Source: Rhizobium ruizarguesonis
Lineage (GTDB): Bacteria; Pseudomonadota; Alphaproteobacteria; Rhizobiales; Rhizobiaceae
Direction of reading: 5' to 3'
DNA length: 64,000 nt
Assembly (NCBI RefSeq): GCF_012349115.1
Contig: NZ_PQIG01000069.1
Location: 1 to 64,000 of the forward strand
The translations under genes and the position numbers were made by a program. Shown here piece after piece: positions 45,232 through 54,018 of the stretch (position 1 is its first letter; the number at the start of each line of letters is the position of its first letter). A model generated the notes under the pieces. The model saw nothing but the letters and a program-made list of their open reading frames with translations, was not told where the DNA came from and searched no databases.

Positions 45232-45750
45232 TCACCGCACCTGACGATGGACGCGCCGTGTCCTCGTGACCCGCCGCGCACCCAATCCCAGCAGCGCAGC
45301 CACGACCCAGCCGCCGATAAATCCAATCGCGCCCCAGACTAGACCGGCAAAACTGACGGGCACGCCGGGTACGAAGTCGCGCCAGGTATTGGCGAGAACG
45401 CCCTCATCCGCCTCCCGCAGCAGGATGAAAGGCTTGGCGACGGGTGCGGCGGTGCCGAGGTGGAGTTGTTGCGACAACAGCGTTTCGTAACGCGTGATCG
45501 TGCTGCGCATCGAGACGCCGCGGTCGCGCAGAAAATCGTCGGATGATTGCGCATAGGCGTTCAGCGCCTGCTGGCGATCGAGGTGATGCTCGGCCGCCTG
45601 GGCATTGAAATCCTCGACGATGACCCGCAATTCGTCGATCGCCCCACCAATCCGCTGGCGGTATTGCTGCGCAAATTCCGGCGCCTGCGAAAAGACCGTG
45701 CCGCCGGCAAGCCCGGCGACGACAGTGATGATCCTTGCAATCGGTCCCAT
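45232..45750 (-). CDS. DUF2937 family membrane protein
   Basis: The 172-residue protein has a hydrophobic N-terminus (MGPIARIITVVAGLAGGTVFSQ), a helical periplasmic middle rich in Gln/Ala/Arg (FAQQYRQRIGGAIDELRVIVEDF) and a second membrane helix near the end (GLVWGAIGFIGGWVVAALLGL). It ends in a basic tail. That is the DUF2937 layout. Function unknown. GGAGG lies 8 bases before the ATG. Confidence 0.87.
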   Translation of the reverse strand: MGPIARIITVVAGLAGGTVFSQAPEFAQQYRQRIGGAIDELRVIVEDFNAQAAEHHLDRQQALNAYAQSSDDFLRDRGVSMRSTITRYETLLSQQLHLGTAAPVAKPFILLREADEGVLANTWRDFVPGVPVSFAGLVWGAIGFIGGWVVAALLGLGARRVTRTRRVHRQVR

Positions 45751-45897
45751 GATCTATGCCTCCGGCTATCCCGCTGCGCTAACGATCCGGCGCGTCAAAG
45801 GTTTCTGCCTTCGACACAATCGGTAACTCTATGTGATTGAACCGACTGTACTTCCAGCGAGTTGATGCCGTGACCAACTTAGAAAGAAAGGCTTGTC

Positions 45898-46140
45898 ATG
45901 AAACAGATTATCCTTGCCTGCACGCTCACTGCTGCGTCCATCTTTTCCGCAATGCCGTCCCAGGCGGCAAGTGTGACCATCACCACGGATGATGCGCGCC
46001 CCACTTACCGTCATGCGGAACGGCCCTATTACCGCCATCACATGAGGCCACGCCACGTCTCGCAGGACTGCTTCACCAAGACGGAGAAAATCCGCCGTCA
46101 CGGCCATACGGTCGTCAAGGAAACCCGAATCTGCCGATAA
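45898..46140 (+). CDS. small secreted basic protein, unknown function
   Basis: The 80-residue product has a clear signal peptide, with cleavage after SQA near residue 23. A His/Arg/Tyr-rich mature part of about 57 residues contains two cysteines (QDCFTKTEKIRRHGHTVVKETRICR) that could form a disulfide. GAAAGG lies before the ATG and a strong terminator follows. Similar small His/Arg-rich periplasmic proteins are frequent in rhizobia; no domain is recognised. Confidence 0.8.
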   Translation: MKQIILACTLTAASIFSAMPSQAASVTITTDDARPTYRHAERPYYRHHMRPRHVSQDCFTKTEKIRRHGHTVVKETRICR

Positions 46141-46156
46141 GGCAATCCCTGCAGGA

Positions 46157-46187
46157 AAAGCCCGGCTGATCTTCCCAGCCGGGCTTT
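46157..46187 (+). terminator. rho-independent-type terminator
   Basis: A perfect 12-bp stem AAAGCCCGGCTG / CAGCCGGGCTTT with a 7-base loop lies 17 bp after the small secreted protein gene. Confidence 0.8.
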
Positions 46188-46256
46188 CCATTTGATCTCG
46201 CCGATGAGGAACTTCGCAATATCAGCCGCGTTTATTGTGAAACAGGAGTATTCATC

Positions 46257-46409
46257 ATGCGTATCAAGATGATTCTTTTGGCCATCGCTTATGTCGCCGT
46301 CAGTGTCCTGCTGCTCGCCATCGCCTACCAGCCGCAGGGATCGGGCGCCGCACATAAAACGGATCGTCTGGCCGGCTCGTCCTTCCTCGTCGAACGCTTC
46401 GCCGGTTGA
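46257..46409 (+). CDS. 50-residue small membrane/secreted peptide
   Basis: The short gene has AGGAG eight bases before its ATG. It encodes MRIKMILLAIAYVAVSVLLL followed by AIAYQPQGSGAAHKTDRLAG and a short tail. One hydrophobic helix suggests a membrane peptide or an uncleaved signal anchor. It starts 70 bp after the preceding terminator. No family recognised; ribosome site and composition make it a plausible real gene. Confidence 0.6.
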   Translation: MRIKMILLAIAYVAVSVLLLAIAYQPQGSGAAHKTDRLAGSSFLVERFAG

Positions 46410-46492
46410 TCAGCTGAGTGCCAACTTATAGCGGCGACGTGGGAATAGTCCTCGTCCGGCAGGGTCTGGCCCTGGAGCGGCCCGCCATATGA

Positions 46493-46783
46493 TTAATGCG
46501 TGCCGTCGAGCGAGGATCCGCCAAGCAGGATCCGGTTTAGCACCGCATGCACGCCCTCGACGGCTTTGGCAACCGCGGTTGCCCGGTCGATCTCGCCGAC
46601 CGTGCCGACGGTGCCGCTCAGCACTATCTGGTCGTTCTCCATCGTCACTTCGACATCAGACGCATCGATACCGCCGGCGATCGCCAGCGCATTGGCGACG
46701 GCTGCCTCGACCGATGCACGATTGGCGATTTCCGCTTCCATCTCGGGTTCGAGCCCGTGAAATGTCTGCTCCTTGAAAACCAT
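46493..46783 (-). CDS. BON-domain protein
   Basis: The 96-residue protein has one BON domain: ASVEAAVANALAIAGGIDASDVEVTMENDQIVLSGTVGTVGEIDRATAVAKAVEGVHAVLNRI, with the conserved glycine of LSGTVG. It lacks a signal peptide, so it would act in the cytoplasm unlike OsmY. BON domains are thought to bind membranes or lipids. GGAGG lies upstream of the ATG. It is possibly cotranscribed with the upstream exported protein gene, 63 bp away. Confidence 0.88.
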   Translation of the reverse strand: MVFKEQTFHGLEPEMEAEIANRASVEAAVANALAIAGGIDASDVEVTMENDQIVLSGTVGTVGEIDRATAVAKAVEGVHAVLNRILLGGSSLDGTH

Positions 46784-46846
46784 GATCCATTCCTCCGTGA
46801 AACCTGCAGAGGAAACGCCCTTCGACAGAGTTTGGTTTCAGCGCCG

Positions 46847-47497
46847 CTACCAGTTGACGCGGTAGCGGAGATTGACGCTGCCTGCCTCACCCCCCGAAAA
46901 TGGATTGCTCACCGAGGCATCGAGATTGAGGTTCGGCAGGATGGTCTGGCTGACCCCCACCGTGCTTGAGAAGTCGCCGCTGGCATTGCTGACGCCTGTC
47001 CCTGCCGAAAGCGAGGTTCCCGTCCAGGGATGGATGAGCTTCAGCGCCTGCGATGCCGTCACCGAAGCCTGCCGGGCTTCGACCGCGTCATATTGCACGC
47101 TGATGGACCGGCTCGATTGCATGTCGAGCGAATCGGATAGGATCCAGCTTCGCGAGCGGCTGAGGGTCAGCGCGCCGCTGCCGCGCAGCGTATCGACGCT
47201 GACGCTCGCGCCCTGCTGTGACCGGCTTGCCGGGGTGACGCTCGTCCTGATGATCCGGCCCCAAAGCATTGCCTGTTCGGAATCGGGCAGCAGCGCCCCG
47301 CCTTTGGTCGAGGCCAGCGCAATATCGGCGCCGGCGCTCGTTTCCCATTCCGCCGGCAAACGAAACCCCATCGTCGCCTTGTAGGACCGGTCCGAAAGCT
47401 TGGCCGGCGACCAGATCAGCAGGTCGTCCGCCCGCGCTGCGGCGGTGAGCGAGGGCAGGATGGCGAAAAGAATGCATGCTATTTTGATTGTCGTCAT
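46847..47497 (-). CDS. exported beta-rich protein, unknown function
   Basis: The 216-residue protein has a signal peptide (MTTIKIACILFAILPSLTAAARADD). The mature part is rich in Ser, Gly and alternating polar/hydrophobic residues and ends in NLRYRVNW. A C-terminal aromatic residue on a beta-strand pattern is typical of outer-membrane barrels, although 190 residues is small for one. No family recognised. No strong ribosome site is seen. Confidence 0.7.
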   Translation of the reverse strand: MTTIKIACILFAILPSLTAAARADDLLIWSPAKLSDRSYKATMGFRLPAEWETSAGADIALASTKGGALLPDSEQAMLWGRIIRTSVTPASRSQQGASVSVDTLRGSGALTLSRSRSWILSDSLDMQSSRSISVQYDAVEARQASVTASQALKLIHPWTGTSLSAGTGVSNASGDFSSTVGVSQTILPNLNLDASVSNPFSGGEAGSVNLRYRVNW

Positions 47498-47879
47498 GAA
47501 GGTAAGAACGTTTTGCCTGACACAGGGCTGCGGCTCCGAAACCGAAGCAGCAGCACACAGAAGCGCTCGCAGCGAACGCGATGAGGGATCTCGGCCAAGC
47601 CGCTCATCCCGGTTTCATCCTCGATTTAATGGTTGGCTCGGAAAGCCGGCGGCACCGAGTGCCTGTTCTTCAATAGACGCCTTAGCGCCTCAAATTGCCC
47701 ATGCGACCGAAACCAGCCGCAACGGAACCGCGATTCCTCAAGCAATGTTAGAAGGATCACATCCAACCGCCGTGCTGTAAACCCCTCAAGGGTTGAAATC
47801 TGCTGCACCGCACACTTGCCGCCCCCTCCAAAGCCTAGTAGAGCCTGAGCCTACGAGAGAAATTTTCGCGAAATTCTAC
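47498..47879. other. intergenic region without gene (382 bp)
   Basis: It separates two divergent genes (exported protein and dxr) and must hold their promoters. Short frames on both strands show no family features. The palindrome TTTCGCGAAA at 47864-47873 lies 6 bp before the dxr start. Nothing else is seen. Confidence 0.6.
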
Positions 47880-49070
47880 ATGATGACCGGCAAAAGCGCG
47901 CCGCGGCGCCTCAGCATCTTCGGTTCGACGGGTTCGATCGGCCAGAATACACTCAATGTCGTCGATCACCTGGGCGGACGGGAGAACTTCGAAATCGCCG
48001 CGCTGACCGGCAGCGGCAATGTCGAATTGCTGGCCCGGCAGGCGAAATCATCCGGCGCGCGGCTGGCGGTGACGGCAAACGACCGCCATTACGAATCACT
48101 GAAGAGCGAACTTTCCGGCACCGGCATCGCGGTCGCCTCGGGAAAATCCGGCCTGATGGAAGCCGCCGACCGCGAAGTCGACTGGGTGATGGCAGCAATC
48201 GTCGGCACTGCGGGCCTGGCGCCGACGCTTGCCGCTGCGCGCCGCGGCGCCGATATCGCTCTTGCCAACAAGGAATGCCTGGTATCGGCCGGTGATCTCT
48301 TTATCGCAGCGATCCGCGAAGGCGGCGGCAGGCTGCTTCCGGTCGACAGCGAGCACAACGCGATTTTCCAGGTGCTGGAAGAGAACCAGCGCCACGCCGT
48401 CGAGCGGGTCATCCTGACGGCGTCGGGCGGCCCCTTCCGCACCGCCTCGCTGCGTGACATGGCTGATGTGACGGTGGAAACCGCGCGCGCCCACCCGAAC
48501 TGGTCGATGGGCTTGAAGATCTCGATCGACAGCGCCTCGATGTTCAACAAGGCGCTGGAGATGATCGAAGCCCGGCACCTTTTCGGCCTCAGCCCCGAAC
48601 AAATCGAGGTCATCTTCCACCCGCAATCGATCATCCATTCCATGGTCGGCTATACGGATGGGTCTGTGCTGGCGCAGCTTGGCGCGCCCGATATGCGCAC
48701 CGCCATCGGTTATGCCCTGTCCTTTCCGCGCCGGCCGAACCTGCCGGTCGAGCGGCTGGATTTCGCCAAGCTCGCCAGGCTGGATTTCGAGGCGCCGGAT
48801 GAAGTGCGGTTTCCGGCGCTGCGGCTCGCGCGCCTGGCGATGACGCGCGGCGGCGTTCAGGGCGCGGTGCTGAACGGCGCCAAGGAAGTGGCGCTCGAAG
48901 CCTTCATCGAAGGGCGACTGTCCTTCCTCGCAATGGCCGAGGTCACCGAGAGGGTGATGGACGATCTGGCCCGCCTGCCGGCGGCTTCCGGCATGGACGA
49001 TGTCTTCGCCGCCGACAGGGAAGCCCGGCAAAGAGCGGCAGAGCTCATGACCCTGGCGATCGCCGAGTGA
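47880..49070 (+). CDS. dxr: 1-deoxy-D-xylulose-5-phosphate reductoisomerase
   Basis: The 396-residue enzyme converts DXP to MEP in the non-mevalonate isoprenoid pathway. The NADPH motif GSTGSIG is at residues 15-21. ANKECLVSAGDL, LPVDSEHNAIFQ (metal and substrate ligands), LTASGGPFR and NWSMGLKISIDSASMFNK are diagnostic. A double ATG (47880/47883) starts it without a clear ribosome site. The usual alphaproteobacterial neighbours frr-uppS-cdsA are absent, so this may be a second or relocated copy. Confidence 0.95.
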   Translation: MMTGKSAPRRLSIFGSTGSIGQNTLNVVDHLGGRENFEIAALTGSGNVELLARQAKSSGARLAVTANDRHYESLKSELSGTGIAVASGKSGLMEAADREVDWVMAAIVGTAGLAPTLAAARRGADIALANKECLVSAGDLFIAAIREGGGRLLPVDSEHNAIFQVLEENQRHAVERVILTASGGPFRTASLRDMADVTVETARAHPNWSMGLKISIDSASMFNKALEMIEARHLFGLSPEQIEVIFHPQSIIHSMVGYTDGSVLAQLGAPDMRTAIGYALSFPRRPNLPVERLDFAKLARLDFEAPDEVRFPALRLARLAMTRGGVQGAVLNGAKEVALEAFIEGRLSFLAMAEVTERVMDDLARLPAASGMDDVFAADREARQRAAELMTLAIAE

Positions 49071-49126
49071 AGTTCAGACGGGCCGATCGCCGAGTGCTCG
49101 CCCGCCTGTGATCCTGACGGCCGCGA

Positions 49127-50212
49127 TTAGCTCAACCGGTTCCCGCCCTCGTCGAACAACCGGCAATCAGACGGTTCAAACAGCAGGCTCACCTGCTCGC
49201 CCGCCGCGATACTGATCGGTGACCGATGCTCGACGGTCAGCGACTGGCCATCGGCAAGCTGGCAATAGAGATATTGCGTTCCGCCGAGATACTCCGAAAA
49301 ATCCACCCTGGCCGTCAGGCTGCCCGAAAGGTCGGATGCCACCTTCAGATGCTCCGGCCGCAGACCGAGCGTCACCGCGCCACCAAACGGCCTGTCCGCC
49401 GGCGGCAGGCCGCTTTCGATCTGCCGACCGGCGACTTCGACCAGGCCCCCCTCACCCCAACGGGCATTGAGCAGGTTCATCCTCGGCGAGCCGATGAAGC
49501 CCGCCACGAAGGTATTCGAGGGATTTTCGTAGATTTCCCGTGGCGTTCCCGCCTGTTCGACGCGGCCGTCGCGCAGGACGACGATCTTGTCGGCGAGCGT
49601 CATCGCCTCCGTCTGGTCGTGCGTGACATAGATCATCGTGTTGCCGAGTTCGCGGTGGAGGCGGGCGATCTCGATGCGCATCGAAACGCGCAGTTCCGCA
49701 TCGAGATTGGACAGCGGTTCGTCGAACAGGAAGACATCCGGCTTGCGCACGATCGCCCGGCCGATCGCCACACGCTGCCGCTGGCCGCCGGAAAGCTGTC
49801 CCGGCCGCCGGTCGAGAAGATGGTCGATCTTCAGGATTGCGGAAGCGGCCTTGACGCGTGTCTCTATCTCCGCGGCATTCGTGCGCGCCATCTTCAAGCC
49901 GAAGGCCAGGTTGTCGCGCACGCTCATATGCGGATAGAGCGCGTAGGATTGGAAGACCATGGCGATGCCGCGCTCGGATGGATCGAGATCGGTGACGATG
50001 CGTCCCTTGATCTCGACCTCCCCGTCGGTCACGTCTTCCAGGCCGGCGATCATGCGAAGAAGCGTCGATTTTCCGCAGCCGGAAGGGCCGACGAAGACGA
50101 CGAATTCGCCCTCCGCGATCGTCAGGTCGATCCCATGGACCACCTGCAGATTGCCATAGCTTTTTCGCACGTCCTGGAGCACGACGCTCTTGTTACCCAT
50201 ACCGTTCGTCAT
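49127..50212 (-). CDS. sugar ABC transporter ATP-binding protein (MalK/UgpC type)
   Basis: The 361-residue ATPase has Walker A GPSGCGKST, the signature LSGGQRQRVAIGRA, Walker B VFLFDEPLSNLD and the switch His in YVTHDQTEAM. A C-terminal TOBE/MalK-like regulatory domain follows (LGLRPEHLKV). The start at 50212 (MTNGMGNK) lies 10 bp after the GH127 gene; 50200 is an alternative. It energises the two permeases of the same operon. Confidence 0.94.
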   Translation of the reverse strand: MTNGMGNKSVVLQDVRKSYGNLQVVHGIDLTIAEGEFVVFVGPSGCGKSTLLRMIAGLEDVTDGEVEIKGRIVTDLDPSERGIAMVFQSYALYPHMSVRDNLAFGLKMARTNAAEIETRVKAASAILKIDHLLDRRPGQLSGGQRQRVAIGRAIVRKPDVFLFDEPLSNLDAELRVSMRIEIARLHRELGNTMIYVTHDQTEAMTLADKIVVLRDGRVEQAGTPREIYENPSNTFVAGFIGSPRMNLLNARWGEGGLVEVAGRQIESGLPPADRPFGGAVTLGLRPEHLKVASDLSGSLTARVDFSEYLGGTQYLYCQLADGQSLTVEHRSPISIAAGEQVSLLFEPSDCRLFDEGGNRLS

Positions 50213-50222
50213 CCCCAAAGAC

Positions 50223-52145
50223 CTATTTGTCCGACTGGACCCAGACGAGCATCTCTCCGGGCGCTCGGTTGTCCCAGAGATGATAGGGCACGAAACGCGC
50301 GGTGGCGACCTGCCTTTCGGCCGGCGCTTTGCGGTAGAGCGGCGTTCCCCAGTTCGATGTTTCCTCGCGCTCGACCTTGAGATCGAGGGCGACGGCATCA
50401 TTGAGATCCTTCAGCATGACGGTTTCGGCTGTGGAGAGCTCACGGGGCAGGACGATGGCATTGAGGTCTTCGCCATTGTCGGTGGTTTCGACGCAATAGA
50501 CCAGCGGGCCACGCATCAACGCGACGCGGCCGGCGTCCTGGCGCACCTTCGGGTTGGCATATTGCGGCCGAAGCGCCAGCGGCAGGTAGAGGGCGACACG
50601 ATCGCCCGCGGCCCACTCACGATCGATCCTGATATATCCGTCGCGCATATTGGCGTTGAGATCGAGCATCTCTCCATTGACGCTGAGGGTTGCGCCTTCG
50701 GCCCAGTCGGGAATGCGCAGCGACAGTGCAAACTTCGCCGGCTTCTCCAGCCTGGTGGTGAAGGCGACCGCACCGTCCCACGGATAGTTGGTGGTCTGCC
50801 CGAGCTCCACCTCGGCGCCGTTGGCAAGCTTCAGCCGCGCGGTGCTCTCGCCATAGAGATGAACGGCGATTTCGTTGTCCGCGACGGCATACATGTAAGA
50901 GCCGATGGAGGTCACCAGCCGGGCGATGTTGGGCGGGCAGCAGGGGCAATGGTGCCACTTCCACCGGTGGTGCTTGCCGGCACTTTCGAGCGGGTTGTCA
51001 TAAAAGAATGTCTTGCCGTCTGTGGAAAGGCCAGGCAGCGCGCCGTTATAAAGCGCCTGTTCCATGATATCGGCATAGCGCCGATCCGGACCGCGGCCGA
51101 GCATGCGGCTCGCCCAGAACACCAGGCCGACCGAGGCGCAGGTCTCCGCATAGGCGGTATCGTTCGGCAGGTCGAAGTAATCGGTAAAGCCCTCGTTGGA
51201 GGCAGCCGGCCCGATACCGCCAGTGATGTACATCTGCTTGGTCGTCAGATCGTCCCAGAGCGTTTCCAGCGCTGCCGTCAGGCTGTCGTCCTTGTATTCG
51301 GTGGCGATGTCGGCCATGCCGGAATAGAGATACATGGCGCGCACCGCGTGGCCGACGACCTTTGTCTGCGCGCGCACCGGCTGGTGCGCCTGCGCATATT
51401 CATAGGTCTTCTGGTGGTACTCGGAGACATCGCGCCCGTCGCGGCTTGCCTCGGCGGTGAAGAAATGCGGTTCGGTGCCGCGTTCGTCGATGAAGTATTT
51501 CGACAATTCGAGATATTTCTTCTCGCCGGTCACGCGAGCGAGCTTGACCAGCGCCAGCTCGACTTCCTCGTGGCCGCAATAGCCTGATATCTGGCCTTCG
51601 CCGTGGCCGAAAATCTTGATCATGTAATCGGCATAGCGGCACATGATGTCGAGCAGTTTGCGTTTGCCGGTCGCCTGATAATAGGCAACTGCGGCTTCCA
51701 TCAGGTGGCCAGCGCAATAGAGCTCATGATGGTCACGCAGATTGGTCCACCGGCGGTTCGGCTCCACGCGCTGGAACCAGGCGTTCAGATAGCCGTCCTC
51801 GTCCTGCAGCTTCTCATACATGTCGATGATCTCATCGGCGCGGGCTTCCAGCTTCGGGTTCGGCCGGCGATAGAGAGAATAGGCGATCGTTTCGATCGAC
51901 TTGCCAAGGTCGGAATCCCAGAACATCTGCGTCGTGCCGCCCCATGGCTGAATGGGAATGACGACGCCGGGGCTCGGCTGATCGACGTCGATCGCCTTGA
52001 GCATGCCGGCCTCGACGCAGCGGTCGAGCAGGGTCTCGGCAGTGGAATTGCAGACGGCGTCCTGCCATTTGCCCCAGAACCCGCCGAGCTCCACATCGGG
52101 AACGGCGACGGGGCGAAACTGGCGGTCGTTGCTTGGTTTGGTCAT
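50223..52145 (-). CDS. glycoside hydrolase family 127 (beta-L-arabinofuranosidase)
   Basis: The 640-residue cytoplasmic enzyme has an (alpha/alpha)6 barrel with the GH127 zinc-site cysteines in CPCCPPNIARL and a conserved Glu/Cys region (NEGFTDYFDLPNDTAYAETCAS). FRPVAVPDVELGGFWG is the family start and beta-domains follow. GH127 enzymes release L-arabinofuranose from plant hydroxyproline-rich glycoproteins. An alternative ATG at 52169 overlaps the permease stop (ATGA). No signal peptide is seen, so substrates must be imported by the flanking ABC system. Confidence 0.93.
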   Translation of the reverse strand: MTKPSNDRQFRPVAVPDVELGGFWGKWQDAVCNSTAETLLDRCVEAGMLKAIDVDQPSPGVVIPIQPWGGTTQMFWDSDLGKSIETIAYSLYRRPNPKLEARADEIIDMYEKLQDEDGYLNAWFQRVEPNRRWTNLRDHHELYCAGHLMEAAVAYYQATGKRKLLDIMCRYADYMIKIFGHGEGQISGYCGHEEVELALVKLARVTGEKKYLELSKYFIDERGTEPHFFTAEASRDGRDVSEYHQKTYEYAQAHQPVRAQTKVVGHAVRAMYLYSGMADIATEYKDDSLTAALETLWDDLTTKQMYITGGIGPAASNEGFTDYFDLPNDTAYAETCASVGLVFWASRMLGRGPDRRYADIMEQALYNGALPGLSTDGKTFFYDNPLESAGKHHRWKWHHCPCCPPNIARLVTSIGSYMYAVADNEIAVHLYGESTARLKLANGAEVELGQTTNYPWDGAVAFTTRLEKPAKFALSLRIPDWAEGATLSVNGEMLDLNANMRDGYIRIDREWAAGDRVALYLPLALRPQYANPKVRQDAGRVALMRGPLVYCVETTDNGEDLNAIVLPRELSTAETVMLKDLNDAVALDLKVEREETSNWGTPLYRKAPAERQVATARFVPYHLWDNRAPGEMLVWVQSDK

Positions 52146-52165
52146 GGGCTCCACTTTCTCTAAGA

Positions 52166-53029
52166 TCATTTCACCGCGCCGGCCATCAGCCCGCGCATGT
52201 AGTAGCGTTGCAGGAGCAGGAAGACGATCAGGCAGGGGATCGTCATGACGACGACACCGGCCTGGACCGCTCCCCAGTTGATGGCGCCGAGCCGTCCGGC
52301 GCGAACCGCCGTCATCAGCACCGGCAGGGTGTATTTCTCATTGCTGGAGAGCAGCACCAGCGCGGCGAGAAACTCGTTCCAGGCATTGAGGAAGGCAAAG
52401 ATCGCGACCGTCGCGACACCCGGAAGCACCAGCGGCAGAAGAACCCGCACCAGAAGCCTGAGGTCCCGCGCCCCATCGATGCGTGCGGCCTCTTCAATCT
52501 CTTTCGGCACGGCGTCGAAGGCGTTGCGCATCATGAAGACCGAGAAGGGCAGTTGCAGCGTCACATAGACGAGCGTCAGCCCAAGCAGCGAATTGTTGAG
52601 GCCGAGCTTTGCCAGGATGATGAAGAGCGGCGTCAGGATCGACTGGAACGGGATCATCAGCGTCGCGATGATCAGCACGAAGAGCGCATTCTTCAGCGGG
52701 AACCGGTAGCGCGAGAAGCCGTAACCGGCGAGCAGGCTGACGGCGACGGTGAGCACCACGGTGGCGACCGAAACGAATAGCGAATTGATCATGTGCTGCC
52801 AGATGCCGGCGCCGAACGTATCGAGCAGCGCGTAGGAATCGATGCTGACGCCGGATGTCGGCCAGGGCGGCAAGGGCGGCAGGCTGGCCTCCGTGCCATG
52901 CCGGAAGGAGGACAACAGCGTGATCACGAAGGGGGCGAGAAAGAAGAGCGATATGGCGATGCCGGTCAGATGATAGGCCGACTTCGTCCGGATGGCCTTG
53001 CGCGCGCGGCGTTCCCTTGACGTGGTCAT
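52166..53029 (-). CDS. carbohydrate ABC transporter permease (MalG type)
   Basis: The 287-residue inner-membrane protein has about six helices and the binding-protein-dependent transport EAA loop EEAARIDGARDLRLLVRVLLPL, by which it contacts the ATPase. Its start overlaps the stop of the first permease (ATGA at 53026-53029), and its own stop overlaps the possible upstream start of the GH127 gene. It works as half of the heterodimeric sugar channel. Confidence 0.95.
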   Translation of the reverse strand: MTTSRERRARKAIRTKSAYHLTGIAISLFFLAPFVITLLSSFRHGTEASLPPLPPWPTSGVSIDSYALLDTFGAGIWQHMINSLFVSVATVVLTVAVSLLAGYGFSRYRFPLKNALFVLIIATLMIPFQSILTPLFIILAKLGLNNSLLGLTLVYVTLQLPFSVFMMRNAFDAVPKEIEEAARIDGARDLRLLVRVLLPLVLPGVATVAIFAFLNAWNEFLAALVLLSSNEKYTLPVLMTAVRAGRLGAINWGAVQAGVVVMTIPCLIVFLLLQRYYMRGLMAGAVK

Positions 53030-53958
53030 GGACGCTCCTCCCCGACGCGAAGCAGCCAGAGCTGCACGATGCTGATCGCCACCAGAATGGCGAGAAGCAC
53101 GATCGACAGTGCTGCGCCATAACCGAGATTGAACGACACGAAGGACTGATTGAAGATGTAGTAGACCACCGAGATCATCTTGTTCTGCGGTCCGCCTGAC
53201 GTCATGATGTAGAACTGGTCGAAGGCGAGGATCGAACCGGTGACGGAGACGATCAGCGCCAGCGCGATCGTCTTGCGCATCAGCGGCAGCGTCAGATGCC
53301 GGAAACGCTGCCAGCGGCCGGCGCCGTCGATGCGGGCCGCCTCCGTCAGCTCGGACGGAATGGCCTGAAGCCCGGTCAAAAGAATGATCATCGTGAAGCC
53401 GGCGATCTTCCAGACGACCATCACCACGATCGTCAAAAAGGCGGTGTCGAAAGTCGCAAGAAGATTGGGGCTCTTTTCGACGAGGCCGAGCCCTCTCAAG
53501 GCCGGGCCGATGAAGCCGCTATCGACATTGGCGAGCCAGACCCAGAGCAGGGAGGCTGTCGCAAGACCGACCACGACAGGCAGGAAGATGATCGTCCGGT
53601 AGGCGCCGACGAACTGCCGTTCCTTCTCGACGAAGATTGCCAGCGGAAAGGCGATCGCGAAGATCGCGATGGTGACGATCACGGTGTAATAGGCCGTGAA
53701 ATTCAGCGCCGTCATAAAGCGGGTGTCGTTGGCCATGCGGACATAATTGTTGAAGCCGATCCAGCGGGACGCCCCCATCAGCGGCCAGTTATGCAGGCTC
53801 ATCCATCCGGTGAAGAGAACCGGCATGATGAAGAAGACGATGACCAGCGCCATGGCCGGCGCGATGTAGACGAGGCCGCGCCAGTTCGATCGGCGCCGTC
53901 GCCTGCGCCGAGGCAATAGAATCTCTGAACCGGAACCGGTCATCAAAACGCTCCGCAT
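53026..53958 (-). CDS. sugar ABC transporter permease (MalF type)
   Basis: The 310-residue protein has a basic N-terminus (PRRRRRRRSNWRGL), about six helices and the EAA motif LTEAARIDGAGRWQRFRHLTLPLM. An ATG five codons in (53943, MTGSGSE) is an alternative start. It lies 60 bp after the solute-binding protein gene and overlaps the second permease by 4 bp. CUT1-type architecture predicts oligosaccharide uptake. Confidence 0.95.
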   Translation of the reverse strand: MRSVLMTGSGSEILLPRRRRRRRSNWRGLVYIAPAMALVIVFFIMPVLFTGWMSLHNWPLMGASRWIGFNNYVRMANDTRFMTALNFTAYYTVIVTIAIFAIAFPLAIFVEKERQFVGAYRTIIFLPVVVGLATASLLWVWLANVDSGFIGPALRGLGLVEKSPNLLATFDTAFLTIVVMVVWKIAGFTMIILLTGLQAIPSELTEAARIDGAGRWQRFRHLTLPLMRKTIALALIVSVTGSILAFDQFYIMTSGGPQNKMISVVYYIFNQSFVSFNLGYGAALSIVLLAILVAISIVQLWLLRVGEERP

Positions 53959-54018
53959 CTGTCGAGTGGGATTGGCCGGGAAGCTGCCACCGCTCCCCGG
54001 CCGCGGCCGGGGGAGAGT

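Noticed and set aside
47626..47808. 60-codon reverse frame between the exported protein gene and dxr
   Set aside because: No start signals, and its sequence does not resemble any family; probably chance.
40757..49070. Integrase or duplicated tRNA 3' end marking a genomic island
   Set aside because: I looked for copies of TTCGAATCGCGCCGGGATCA downstream and for recombinase genes. Neither was seen; xerD nearby is the housekeeping enzyme.
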